A stretch of 64,000 bases of DNA from Fragilariopsis cylindrus CCMP1102 (lineage: Eukaryota; Bacillariophyta; Bacillariophyceae; Bacillariales; Bacillariaceae). Positions 9,782 to 20,001 of this stretch are shown piece after piece (position 1 is the stretch's first letter; each line of letters starts with the position of its first letter). Position numbers and translations under genes: made by a program. The stretch spans positions 1,054,001 to 1,118,000 of the forward strand of contig FMBT01000289.1 in the NCBI GenBank assembly GCA_900095095.1. Reading direction: 5' to 3'. The notes beneath the pieces are model-generated. The model was not told where the DNA came from. It ran no database searches and saw nothing but the letters and a program-made list of their open reading frames with translations.

Positions 9782-10094
9782 TCTGTACGCTCGTCCCCGG
9801 ACTACTATAGATCCATGATCGCGACGCGCTTCGGATTTTGAGAAGAGAACCTATTCTCATGATACTACTTTTTTCAAAACAATCCGCGACGAAGAAAGAA
9901 AAAAATGACGGGAGATTCAAACATGAGTATCATGTGCCGTTGATGCAAAAAGTACTGCTTGTCAGAGAATATTCACGGGTCGGCAAGAGAAAGGATCCAT
10001 AGTGACAATGGCATCAGTCAAATCTTCACCCATTATTGAGTCAGTCATTTCGTTACTAGTACGACGTGACGCATAAAATAAAATAAAAGCAAAA
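9782..10094. other. Intergenic, upstream of sulfotransferase
   Basis: 313 bp between the copia element and the sulfotransferase ATG. It presumably holds that gene's promoter and 5' UTR. I see no distinct motif. Confidence 0.5.
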
Positions 10095-11407
10095 ATGACG
10101 AAGAAGAGTGGGATTGAGAGTGTGTTGGTTGCGACGATTGTCACCGTCATGACCCTATACGTTGTCTCTACCGTACACATGATCGTAAAATTTGAGCAAC
10201 GAAGAAATATGCAAGTCAATGAAACTTACATTACCTACCGAACGAAAGTTAATACGACTAGCAAATTCAATAAAGAAGAGAAAAAAATCAGTGCTTCTCG
10301 TCGTGATAAGGATGATCCTTCACATATACCTCCCAGAAAAATGGCATCCACAACGAATCCCATTTATTTTCTACATATTGGTAAAGTACGTATTAGTCCT
10401 TTTATGAATTTTACTTTTGCTAATTACTGGTTGTCTTGTCGTATTGTGCAAATGGAAGTCACGTCATATGCCATGTAAATGGGTACGTAAAATATTTTCT
10501 CTCATTCACTCACCTGACCACCGCCAATATATTTATTAAGACAGGTGGGACGTCTATGGACAAACTAATGCAAAAAATTCTAGAACAGCAACGTCCAGTA
10601 TTTCGTAAATATATTGGTAACGGTCATTATGATTGGACATATATCCAACAACAGCAACAGATTAGGGAGAGTAAAGGTTTTCCTGAATTTAAGGGGGACG
10701 ACAAAAAGAAGTACGGTGCCAACAATAGTAGCACTATCATTAACCATAGCAAGAATAACGACGATGACGACGAATACAAGGCTTCATCTAATGCTGACGT
10801 AATAACATTCCTTCGACATCCCGTTACAAGGGCTATATCGCAATTTTACTATTCCAAAACAATGCGATGGGCGCGAGATAAGAATTCAACATTCATATAT
10901 AAGACGCTTGATGAGTACCTGGATAATCCAGAAGACTTCCGTGATCCTATAAATGATGGATTAGGTGGTGTCATGTACCTATTAGGTACCAGTCAAAATA
11001 ATTGGATACAATCTAATGGAATTGAATCGGAACTGAAAATATTATTGAGACATAACAAGACAGCTGCGTGTATCAGAGCTGCAAAAAGATTGGATGAAAC
11101 GACTTGGTTTGGACTACTGGAAGATCTGGATAGAAGTATGAAATTATTACAATTCACTATGGATTTGGATCGTGTACCTGTCTTCCCAATGTCGAATGCA
11201 GCTGGGGGTACAAGGAGATATCCGTCACCATCGAAAGATGCAATTTCATTAATTGAGAGATATCTTGCCCAAGATATTTGGCTATACGAATACTCAAAAC
11301 GATTATTTAATGCAAGATGGGATTACTACGTTACAAAGAATGCAAATGGACATGGTGTTTATATTCATCCAGTTCTTCCCACATTACCAAATTTACACGA
11401 CTTATGA
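10095..11407 (+). CDS. Type II membrane sulfotransferase, two exons
   Basis: Predicted Golgi-lumen sulfotransferase that transfers sulfate from PAPS to a glycan. Exon 1 is 10095-10385 and exon 2 is 10541-11407. The 155-nt intron begins GTACGT and ends TTATTAAG. Splicing joins ...YFLHIGK to TGGTSMDKLM, rebuilding the HIGKTGGTS loop that binds the PAPS 5'-phosphosulfate. TFLRHPVTRAISQFYYSK (near 10800) matches the 3'-phosphate binding motif. One hydrophobic segment near residues 9-30 (VLVATIVTVMTLYVVSTVHMIV) acts as a signal anchor. The spliced protein is 385 residues, usual for membrane glycan sulfotransferases of the HS2ST/uronyl type. The exact acceptor cannot be read from sequence. A Lys/Asp-rich insert lies between the two motifs. 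Confidence 0.85.
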
Positions 11408-11643
11408 ATAGTCCATCACGAATCGGGGTTTTGGAGGGGATAACTGCCAAAGGATAACAAATAAATCAAATCGTGACACATAATTATCTATACTACAGCA
11501 TACTATTATTACTTACAGCCTGTTGTTTTAATATCATAGACGACACACTTACACACATAGTGTTGGATTTAAAAAATCATTTATTTCTTGAGAACTATTT
11601 AAAATAATGTATTCATATGTATGTATCTTTCATCGTTTTTCCT

Positions 11644-13749
11644 TTAGTTAATGCCTTCTTCCATTAGTTCTGATACCCAAAGGTCGATACTATCCACAGC
11701 AACTATACCTACATCCGACACGTCAATTCCATCGCCGCAAGCATCGGTGCCGCTAATCCCGTCCTCTTTGGTACAACGAGAAGAGTTTGAAATACACTCA
11801 CTTTTTGATTGCTTGACCTGGATTTCGGTGCCGAAAGGTTCGTTGGATTTCATAAGTGGTGATGTTTTCATTCCATCGTTGGAATTCGTTGAGATATATT
11901 TTAAGGACGTAGAATTAATACAATCTCCCTTGCTTCTTTCTGTTGAGCTTCCCTCGTCTTGACAGAAGCTACTTGATTTAGAAATCGGTGTTGCAGCAGA
12001 ATCTCTATCCTCTTCCTCTACTTCTATATTCGAATTTAACATACGAGCTGAATTATCTCCGATTGTTGCAGATAAGGAAGAATCTAAGTGCTTGAATTTC
12101 AAGTCATCTCTATCATTCAGGCCAATCGAGAGGTTTTGAGTACTATCCTGGACCGAATCCAACTGCGTTAAATCACCAATAGCCACCATTGAAACCGTCG
12201 AGCTATCGCTTACGATTGTCTCACCAGAATCTACCGTGCTGTCATCGGTTGAAACATCCATATCCACAGAAGCAATTTCGAGCAGACTCTCTTCCGTGCA
12301 GTGACTAGACGAATAATTAAGGTCGTCCTCGCCACCCATATTAGATATATCGGCAACGATAGTAAATACTGCATCCAGGTCAGAAATATCTAAAACTTGG
12401 TCCTGTCTTTGGCTTCTACAGTCGAAGTCCATGATATTATTGTCGTTGGGGCTCCTGTAGCCATCATCGTTGTTACAATAGTCACCGTGGCGGATGTCTC
12501 CCTCCGATAATGTAACTGTGATCTTCGAGTCTCCTGAATAAGAAAAATCACAAGTGTTTTCGTTGTCTAAGCCTTCGAAGCCTTCGAAACCGTCTTCCTC
12601 TTCTTCAACCTCCTCTTCGATCCTCTCCAGCATACTGGGCGTACGCGAAACTCCTGAACGAAGTGATGCAGAGTCGGAAGTAATATCAGAAACGCTCCAA
12701 GTGATAGCTGGAGTGTAATCTTCTTGAGCGAAGTCATCCCGATTATATTCATTAGATTCGCTGTGAGGAGAAATACTGGTAGTGATAAAAGACGTTGGGG
12801 ATGCAGATAAATCTTCTAATCGAACAAAATGACGACGGGTGGGAATCCCCATGTCCCCATTGGAGGTTGAAATCACTGTTCGAGGACTTGACTTTCGGTA
12901 CCTATGGCGAACACTTGGATCATCGGAGGGAGGCCTACGCATGAACCCGTAACAAAAGATAGAAGCAACAACAATCGAAACAGAAGCAGCTGCAACGGCG
13001 ACGGTTGCAGTTATGGGAGATACATTGGGATCGTCTTCTCCATTACCATTGTCGCCGTAGTGGTCAGAACTCTCGACAAGCGACGCATGTCCAGAATATA
13101 TTAAGGCTGCCCAAATTATATCATCGGTAAACCCTTCTAAAAAAGTCCGATCACTTAGTCCATCCTCTATTGCTTCAAGTGCTAGCCCTGTTAAAAACGT
13201 AGCATCTGAGTTATTGTCAAGTAAAATCGATGTTTCGCCCTTAACGACAATACAAGTGTTTGCTTGATCGATGGTAGGCACGCATTTTTCTATAGATGAG
13301 GAGGAGGTCAATTTATGTGAGGGATAGACAGCACCATTGGGGGGAATAGGCATGGTCAAGATCTATCGTAATGATCTCTGCAATCAGAACCTACCTGAAT
13401 TAGAAAAAGAATGCCCAGTAATTGTTTTCACCTTATATACTGGACGAGATAAGACATCACACATATCCAATTTTAACGCAACGGCATTTGCTATTGCACG
13501 TTCTATTTTTGCCAGACTGAAGGCAATTTTGAACTCCACAGAGTATGAGTAAAAAAGCTGAAGTTCGGCAGGGTATGGTGACGTGCGAATTGTGTTACAT
13601 TTTGGTGTTGCGATCGTTGGAGTACTTAATTCTCGACCCCTCAAAAAATTAGATACGAGAATACCGGTTACGGCTTGAGCTTTTGCTTTGTTGATAAAGA
13701 TGAATAAAAACACTGCACGTAAAGAATTCCCTGATGAAAGGAATTTCAT
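11644..13749 (-). CDS. Predicted type I single-pass membrane protein, acidic Ser-rich tail, two exons
   Basis: Family not recognised. Exon 1 is 13395-13749, the intron 13290-13394 (GTAGGT...CTATAG, 105 nt), exon 2 11644-13289. The junction is phase 1 and rebuilds a Glu codon, giving a 666-residue protein. Residues 1-26 look like a signal peptide (AVFLFIFINKAKAQA). An ectodomain of about 200 residues has a few Cys (LKLDMCDV, EKCVPTIDQANTC). A TM segment follows (ITATVAVAAASVSIVVASIFCYGFM). The remainder is a long acidic Ser/Asp-rich tail, presumably cytosolic. The last residues (SIDLWVSELMEEG) form a short amphipathic motif that may bind a partner. Without the intron the exon 2 ORF would have its own ATG, but it would lose the signal peptide. 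Confidence 0.7.
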
Positions 13750-14265
13750 GGTTGATCAAAACAAAGATTATGTCCAGCGGTGTAACTTCTATCTAAGTGC
13801 TTCTTTACAATATATTAGAATGAGGAATCCAACTAACAAATAGTGTTGTTTTCTTCAATTAATTTTTGTTGATGCAATTTTTCTCATTTCTTAGTTTGTG
13901 CTGACCTGTGATCAAACAATATCTTGTGACATCGTACATTCATTCGTGATAATACTCAATACGTACAACTCAAATCACGAGAAGGCGGCAATCTGATCGT
14001 CGACGATCTACTCGTTTTGAATTGGTTTGAATTCTTCAATTTTTAGTTCGTAGTATCGGCTTGCATGCTAAATGCATTACCATTTGAAAAATGAGGATTG
14101 CCGGAGTTCCAGGGAAAATTCTTCAGATTTTGATGTAATGGTCAATGTCAAACCTCTGGTGAAAAAATCGCTCTGCGTGAAATTAAGAGTGTAAGCACAT
14201 GTTTAGAAATTATCCTGATTCCCATTATTCGTCCAATTCAAAATCCTGGCTGACTTTGACTCCAC
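13750..14265. other. Intergenic, no gene seen
   Basis: 516 bp of AT-rich DNA between two minus-strand genes. It should hold the promoter of the membrane-protein gene and the 3' end of the nitroreductase-like gene. Nothing else is recognised. Confidence 0.5.
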
Positions 14266-15275
14266 TTATTTCAGGTTTATTTTAGACCGAAGAGGGGGAA
14301 GTCCGGTAGCGGTTTGTGGAGATTGAAATGCGGGCTCATCTTCATTCACATCGTTCCTACTACTACTAGCAGTATTATTAGAGGTAGGGTCCCACATCTC
14401 TCCAAAATAATCCGAAAAGACAATCTCGGATACATCCAACCGTGGTGTTTCTTTACCCTGAGTAAAATCTTGTTCCTCTTCATACTCGTACCCAGTCGCT
14501 ACCATCAACGGGATTGCATATCGATCGGGGATGCGAAGCAAATCCCTAGTCCTCCTTGGATCAAATCCTTCCATCATTGCTGTCGACAAGTCGTAGGATT
14601 CCGCCGCATAGACAAATGTTTGCGCCAACAGACCTGTATTTTTGTACGACCATGCTTGAACCGGTTCTATCTCTGGCATGGGTTTGACAGCGCTGAGCCA
14701 TTCGGTTGCGATGCCCTTGATGAGGTTGGCAGCGTGGCCCTCTCCGATTAAAAATGATGTCGATAGTGGGAAAACTGCGCGGTAGTTAGGATGACGATGG
14801 TTTTTCTCTAATTGATGGATCCGATTTACTCGTTTGGTTGGTTCGAGGTCGCTTAAAAATACAGCGACTGCGCTTGCCTGTTTTATACGATATTGGTTTC
14901 CGGGGCCCAACATGGCATGTTCACTCAACGCATCCTTAACATCTTGCGACTCGATGAAAATTATTTGAGATGGCTGTAGATTAAAGCTGGACGGTGATCT
15001 CTGCAATATTGCATTGAAAGATAAACGAAGACAAAAGATCAGTGTGATGACAGCGAGAAAAAATAAAAAAAGACACACCATACAGATCTCTCAATTCAAC
15101 ATCGTGAGATTGAAGTTACGATGATAATTAAATACAGATCCACAAAATAACGTACCAACGTCGAGTTCAACACGTCTTCCTTTATTTTGTCTGGAATACG
15201 ACGTCCAGGTTCAAATCGTCTACAAGTCTTTCTACTTTGAACGATAGAACGAAATATTGATGACTTGGAACTCAT
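14266..15275 (-). CDS. Nitroreductase-family flavoprotein, two exons
   Basis: Predicted FMN-dependent oxidoreductase of the nitroreductase superfamily. Exon 1 is 15156-15275, from ATG at MSSKSSIFRSIVQSRKT. The intron is 15001-15155 (GTACGT...TTGCAG, 155 nt). Exon 2 is 14266-15000. The phase-0 junction gives VLNSTL-RSPSSFNLQPSQ, which restores the conserved (A/S)PSSxNxQPxx flavin-binding motif. Other family marks are TCRRFEPGRRIPDKI at the N-terminus and YDLSTAMMEGFDPRRTRDLL with a GY(E) motif near the C-terminus, where the family has its second FMN-contact region. The spliced length of 284 residues fits. A Ser/Asn-rich tail follows the fold. The substrate is unknown. Confidence 0.85.
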
Positions 15276-15488
15276 TGTGGAATATAGAAATGTCGTATCG
15301 CTACACACTATTCAGATATGATGAAGTCCAAAGTTCATTGTGTTCATTTTCCTGTGTACGGTATCATGAATTCTTCTACTTTTCTATTTTCGTTATCGTT
15401 ATGAATGAGTGAGTGAGTCATCAATCATTCAGTCACGCGGTCAGTACAGTGTTCTTACAAAATTAACTTAGATATTATTTTTTGTGTT

Positions 15489-15491
15489 CAG
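15489..15491. repeat. Target-site duplication CAG (left copy); right copy at 22460-22462
   Basis: CAG precedes the left GAGCACC end and follows the right GGTGCTC end. Three bases could match by chance, but they sit exactly at the TIR boundaries. Confidence 0.6.
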
Positions 15492-15589
15492 GAGCACCCG
15501 ATCCAAAAAAATTAATCGTGGAAAAATGTTGAAACACGCGCGATCATGGATTAATTTATTTCGCCGAAAAGGGGAAAATATAATGCCCC
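15492..15589 (+). repeat. Left terminal inverted repeat of DNA transposon (98 bp)
   Basis: Begins GAGCACCCGATCC and ends ATAATGCCCC. It pairs with 22362-22459 with about 93 of 98 matches by eye, including a fully matching core containing ACACGCGCGATCATGG. Confidence 0.92.
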
Positions 15590-15599
15590 TAAATACGCT

Positions 15600-15735
15600 T
15601 CTAATTTTGGCATAGATGTTTCTAATTTTTTCTTTTTTTAGAAGACGCTTTTCTAAATCTTTCTAAATACTTCTAAATCCTTCTATTTTTTTCTAAATAC
15701 TTCTAAATACTTCTAAACTTTTCTAATAAGTAAAA
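15600..15735 (+). repeat. Left subterminal TTCTAAA array
   Basis: Repeated units of the form CTTCTAAATA / TTTCTAAAT, roughly ten copies with irregular spacing, lie just inside the left TIR. Such arrays often bind the transposase. Confidence 0.75.
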
Positions 15736-16071
15736 ATAATTTAGAATGGCGAATTTACTAGGCCCCCGAAAAAGGAACGGCTCTTAACGGTTTTTCAACT
15801 GTAACGGTCCTCGCGAAAACGGACTCATTCAGTACATAAGTCTACGTAGATTTCTACGTAAATCACTTTTTTCTAGTAGCAAGTCATCTTACCAGAAAAT
15901 AGTGAAGAGAAATTATTTTGGAGTCTGAAAATCGAAGATGTAAATATAACACGTGTATTTTACAGGGAATTGCACCTTCACAAAAACGACGCCAGATATT
16001 TTTCCTAACACGGTATCAACTTACCTCTGTTGTTATCGCTAACAGGGTAATTTCAATTAAAAAAATTAAAA

Positions 16072-17004
16072 ATGAAAATAACTGTAACAAGAAAAGGAAT
16101 CAAAGCAATAGAAAACACTGCAAGGGAGACCCTTCGATTTCCCATAGAGCGTAAGTGGGAATCTGCAGACAAAGATGAGCGTTTCAGATCTTTGTTTGGT
16201 GCACCCTGTGTAGTAATTGCTGCTTTGTGGGAATTAATTCGATCTCAAGTTAATCACGGCGTTGAAGAAAAGCATTTGCTTTGGGGCCTTGTGTTTCTAA
16301 AAGTATATGCAAAAAATGAAGAAATGCATTGTGCCATTGTTGGTTTTCCTACTAAGCAAGAGTTTCGAGAGAAGTCATGGCATATTGTAAATATAATTGC
16401 AAATTTAAAAGATAAATTAATTCGATTAGAAAGTAGATTTATCAATGCTCCAAATAATATGGTTGGAAGGCCATACTTGACAGGCGACTGTTCTGACTTC
16501 AAGATCAATGAACCATTCCCATGGAATAAAAAATGGTGTTCCCCAAAGTTCAAAGGACCTGGAATGAAATATGAAGTTTGCCTTGCAATATATTCTCCTA
16601 ATATTTGTTGGTCAAATGGTCCTCATTATGCTTCCGCAAGTGAAGGAACAATCTTCACAACTGGACTAGGAACGAAACTCCCTGAAGATGAACCAGTTGA
16701 AGTTGATGCCGGTGTGAAAGGCGATCCAAGATTGATGAGACCATTAATGGGAGTGAATTCACTTGCTAGAAAGCAAAAAAGTGTTTATAGAGCTAGACAA
16801 GAGTCTATATTTAGCAGAATGAAACAATTCAATGTGCTAGACACTCACTTCCATCATACTTGCACCGAGGAAGAAGATTATATGAAGAAACACCAGATAT
16901 GTTTCGATTCTGTTCTAGTAATAACACAATTAAAACTTATGATGAAGGTTGATAAATTAATGGATGTAGGAGAAATAGATGAAGTTGAATATGTTATGAC
17001 GTAG
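16072..17004 (+). CDS. DDE transposase (DDE_Tnp_4/IS5-like, PIF/Harbinger type)
   Basis: 310-residue transposase. After a basic N-terminus (MKITVTRKGI...) and the family-like segment KWESADKDERFRSLFGAPC and KHLLWGLVFLKVYA comes the RNase H-like core. The first Asp lies in TGDCSDFKINEPF (Asp142, with Asp139 also possible). The second is Asp212 in VEVDAGVKGDP. The catalytic Glu is Glu244 in YRARQESIFSRMKQF. The segment WCSPKFKGPGMKYEV and CWSNGP is typical of this family in algae, and all three acidic residues are present. The ORF is uninterrupted and AUG-initiated, with upstream A-rich DNA. Its place next to the left TIR makes it the likely mobilising enzyme of the element. An upstream non-coding or small exon cannot be excluded. 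Confidence 0.88.
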   Translation: MKITVTRKGIKAIENTARETLRFPIERKWESADKDERFRSLFGAPCVVIAALWELIRSQVNHGVEEKHLLWGLVFLKVYAKNEEMHCAIVGFPTKQEFREKSWHIVNIIANLKDKLIRLESRFINAPNNMVGRPYLTGDCSDFKINEPFPWNKKWCSPKFKGPGMKYEVCLAIYSPNICWSNGPHYASASEGTIFTTGLGTKLPEDEPVEVDAGVKGDPRLMRPLMGVNSLARKQKSVYRARQESIFSRMKQFNVLDTHFHHTCTEEEDYMKKHQICFDSVLVITQLKLMMKVDKLMDVGEIDEVEYVMT

Positions 17005-17158
17005 GAGAAGGGTTGGGAGATAGGAAGAAAAGGGGAGGTATAGTAGAATGTGCAGACTGTTACAATCAATCCTATATATTTAGATTTAGCTACAATTGAG
17101 TAGATCTATCAGTATATTTAGCATGTTTTTTATCTTATTTTTATTTTCAAACATACCT

Positions 17159-17416
17159 GTAGCCTCATCAAAACAGCAATGTGTGACTATGGCAAAGAAA
17201 ACATACTAAAGGACATTTAAAAAATTCTATTGATACTACTATTTTGTACTACAACTACTACTTAAGCTGTTCTACAGGTGTAAAAAATGTGAAATATAAA
17301 ATCGATCTATTTTAGAGCTTATAAAATGATTTTTTTTCATTTTTTTCTATGATTCATATTACAGTAACTCTTCCCGGGATTTCTTATAAGAAAGTTACAA
17401 TATTATCATTCCCAAT
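17159..17416 (+). repeat. Internal direct repeat, copy A
   Basis: Starts GTAGCCTCATCAAAACAGCAA and ends TCATTCCCAAT. It aligns with 19512-19773 at roughly 75-80% by eye, including an AATGTGAAATATAAAATCG block. The last 50 bases can fold as GTAACTC...AAGTTAC around TTCCCGGGA. It lies in the 3' flank of the LRR gene and of the transposase gene. Confidence 0.8.
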
Positions 17417-17471
17417 TATTTGTAATGTCTCCATCTGAAAAAACAGTCATGGTTTCAATTTTTACTTATAC

Positions 17472-18899
17472 TTAATCTGTTTCTTGACAACACGAGGATA
17501 ATATCACGTTTACGTTTATACCTTCTGTTTGTCCAGTTGCAAAGATTGGTCCATTTCGTAATAAATGATAAACAATATCATGTCGTATTTCATATTTAAA
17601 ATTATCTTCATCACGTATATCACTATCTTGATTACATGTCCGATACGATTTACGGAATGCTTTAGAAATTGCCAGTGGGAAAACTGAAAGAGGGATTGTT
17701 TCTGGTCGACCTGTCATTGAAAATGCATCAATAGAATTCATTGAAAGTAAATATTCAATCTTGTTTATCTTTTTTCTTTGATCAATTGGAAGTAATGAAT
17801 CATAATTAAAAACTTTCATTATACCCACCGTTGGATGTTTTTCCAAAAAGTATATTACACTATCTAATTCTTCATTATTAACTTTAATACTTGTACCTGA
17901 TAATTTGATTGTTTTCAAATTCGTTGCCATTGTTGTTGGCAATGGTGGAACATAGTTATATGATGATGGTGTTGGTGATACGTCCATAAAGGAATTAATT
18001 TCAGGATTATCATTTATGATAAGTGTATGTAAATTAGGAAATTTATTATCAACTAACATACGAAATAAAATAGTACGTAAATCTTTATTTGTTAAACCCG
18101 AACCACTAAATGTTATACGCTGTAATGACAAACGGAATTGAAGTGTTGGAACAACTGTTGCTGAAGATAATTCATTGATCCAACGATGACCTAAATTAAC
18201 TGTATCATTATTTCTTTTATCCCATCTCATTAATGATATACGTTTCAAATTGGATAAATTTTGAAATTTAATTGGTGTTAAATCTTCACAATCAGTAATC
18301 TTTAATTCCATCAAATTCTGTAACCTATTATTATTGGTATTACCACCTAGTCCTAATCCTAATCCTAATAATGATAAATCAATATCATGACAACCATCTA
18401 ATTGAAGACGTACTAAGCAATTCAAATGATTCATTGATTCTGGTAACGTACCAGTACAACGATATAATTCAATTACTTGCAATTGATCCATAATAGCAAT
18501 ATCTTTTGTCATTATCCACCTTTGACCTAAAATTGTTGGTGGTGCTAATATTGGTCGTTGACCTAAAATTCTTGGTGGTGCTAATACTTCTTGAAGACGT
18601 TGATAAAAAGTATTATCAATAATTTTAAGATGTGTAATCCGTCGACTACTAATACTACTTCCATCACCATCACCAGCAGGATTGATAATAGTGTTAGTTT
18701 GTGATTTTTCATAACAGTGTTGTGGTCCTGATGGAAAGGATCTCCATTTTGAACGACGAATTAATTTTAATAATACACTAGCTTCCATTGTTTGTATTTC
18801 TTCCATGGTTGGTATCTTTCTTGGGTAATTTAGTTCCATATATGGATGATGTAATACTACTAACTCAGCAGCAGCAGGTGGTTGAGGATTATTCGCCAT
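17472..18899 (-). CDS. Leucine-rich-repeat protein carried inside the transposon
   Basis: 475 residues, start ATG at 18899 (MANNPQPPAAAELV). Degenerate LRRs run from about residue 130 to 340: LQVIELYRCTGTLPESM, LVRLQLDGCHDIDLSLL, LMELKITDCEDLTPIKF, LKRISLMRWDKR, LHTLIINDNPEI, LKTIKLSGTSI. Two odd stretches are a tandem (A/P)PP(R/T)ILGQR repeat near residue 115 and a GLGLGLGG stretch encoded by repeated CCTAAT-type units. No signal peptide, TM segment or enzymatic domain is seen, so a protein-binding role is the most that can be inferred. It lies between the two 260-bp direct repeats. It is not needed for known transposition chemistry, so it is probably cargo or a captured host gene. Confidence 0.78.
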   Translation of the reverse strand: MANNPQPPAAAELVVLHHPYMELNYPRKIPTMEEIQTMEASVLLKLIRRSKWRSFPSGPQHCYEKSQTNTIINPAGDGDGSSISSRRITHLKIIDNTFYQRLQEVLAPPRILGQRPILAPPTILGQRWIMTKDIAIMDQLQVIELYRCTGTLPESMNHLNCLVRLQLDGCHDIDLSLLGLGLGLGGNTNNNRLQNLMELKITDCEDLTPIKFQNLSNLKRISLMRWDKRNNDTVNLGHRWINELSSATVVPTLQFRLSLQRITFSGSGLTNKDLRTILFRMLVDNKFPNLHTLIINDNPEINSFMDVSPTPSSYNYVPPLPTTMATNLKTIKLSGTSIKVNNEELDSVIYFLEKHPTVGIMKVFNYDSLLPIDQRKKINKIEYLLSMNSIDAFSMTGRPETIPLSVFPLAISKAFRKSYRTCNQDSDIRDEDNFKYEIRHDIVYHLLRNGPIFATGQTEGINVNVILSSCCQETD

Positions 18900-18900
18900 C

Positions 18901-18984
18901 GTTGATATGATATGATATGATATGATATGATTTGATATGATATAGAAATAAATAAATGAATGAATGAATGAATGAATGAATAGT
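18901..18984 (+). repeat. Microsatellites (GATAT)n and (AATG)n
   Basis: About seven GATAT-type units followed by AAATGAATGAATG-type units directly upstream of the LRR gene start. Confidence 0.9.
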
Positions 18985-19193
18985 ACGCTAAACCCAGTAA
19001 CAGGCTAGTAACAACAAAAAACCTGAAAATCACATAGTCAGATCATTAGTGGTAACGGGAATGGAGGATCAATTTGTTTTCCCACGATGAACATGTTTTG
19101 TTTCATGCTTTTTGTGTGTTGTTTGTGTATTAACAAATTTACATCGTGATCATCGTAAGAAAACAACTTTTTTATGACTAGCTCGAATCACGC

Positions 19194-19325
19194 TTGAAGT
19201 AAAAAAGAACTGGTTATGAGCCTAATAATGAAGAAACCACGTCATAATATCCGGGTTATTGTAATAGATTTTAGATAAACTTCAATTCAAAATTAGCTCA
19301 TAACCAGTTATTTTTTTCTTCAATT
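19194..19325. repeat. Imperfect long inverted repeat (foldback)
   Basis: The left arm at about 19194-19225 contains AACTGGTTATGAGC. The right arm at 19293-19325 contains its complement GCTCATAACCAGTT. The arms are about 32 bp with a few mismatches and a loop of about 67 bp. Weaker pairing continues outward. It could be a small MITE-like foldback or a hairpin in a transcript. Confidence 0.7.
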
Positions 19326-19511
19326 TTGATTCAAATTTTGTCTCAAATCGAAAATATTATCAAATTCCACGTAGAATTCTACAGGCACGTGCAGTACTGA
19401 AACTGATTTCAAAGGGGGTAGTACAGGAAATTTGAAGAATAACAGAAAAAATGAAAAAACTATAATAGATCTTATTTGAGTTCAACCCTGTTGCGATCAT
19501 ACCGGTATGTC

Positions 19512-19773
19512 GTAGCCTCATTAAGACAGCAATGTATGACTAGTACAAAGAATATCTACTGTCTCACTAGAAAAATCATCTCTGTTGATACTACTATTTC
19601 GTTCTAATACTACTACTAAAGCTGTTCTAGAGGTACGAAAAATGTGAAATATAAAATCGTTCTATTTTAGTGCTTATGATACGATTTCTATTTCTTTTTC
19701 TATGATTTATATTACAAGTAACTCCCCTAGGGATTTCTTTATTAAAAAGAGTTACAATATAATCATTCCCAAT
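19512..19773 (+). repeat. Internal direct repeat, copy B
   Basis: Diverged second copy of 17159-17416 in the same orientation, with the fold GTAACTC...GAGTTAC around CCCTAGGG. The small central palindrome is kept although its bases differ from copy A. Confidence 0.8.
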
Positions 19774-19794
19774 CCCCATTTCCCTTCCTTTTAT

Positions 19795-19940
19795 TTACGT
19801 ATAGTTGTTTATTTCCCTTTCAATCTCATCTAAACCTTCTTGTAATGTCAACAACGGATCTAGATCCAACATTGATTCAATAGAATCATCACAAGAACTG
19901 ACACTTGCAGCAGAGAAAGTTCCAATAGAATGTGATGATC
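19795..19940 (-). other. Coding-like tail with no head (possible last exon or gene relic)
   Basis: The minus strand reads SIGTFSAASVSSCDDSIES followed by MLDLDPLLTLQEGLDEIERE and a stop at 19795. This composition looks like a real acidic C-terminus. Upstream there is a TGA, but TCTAG before 19940 could be a splice acceptor, and a CTAAC plus pyrimidine tract ends at TTGTAG nearby. No convincing donor links it in frame to exon 3 of the gene at 20002-21858. Confidence 0.35.
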
Positions 19941-20001
19941 CTAGACTTCAAGGCGGCGTGTTCATAGTACTCCCTACAATTAAAAGAAAGCAAGCACGAC
20001 G

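Noticed and set aside
15600-15735. CRISPR-like array of TTCTAAA units
   Set aside because: Units are 7-10 bp, spacing is irregular and spacers are not unique. It is the subterminal array of a transposon in a eukaryote.
18345-18380. Telomere-like CCTAAT repeats
   Set aside because: Only about four units, in frame inside the LRR gene where they encode GLGLGL.
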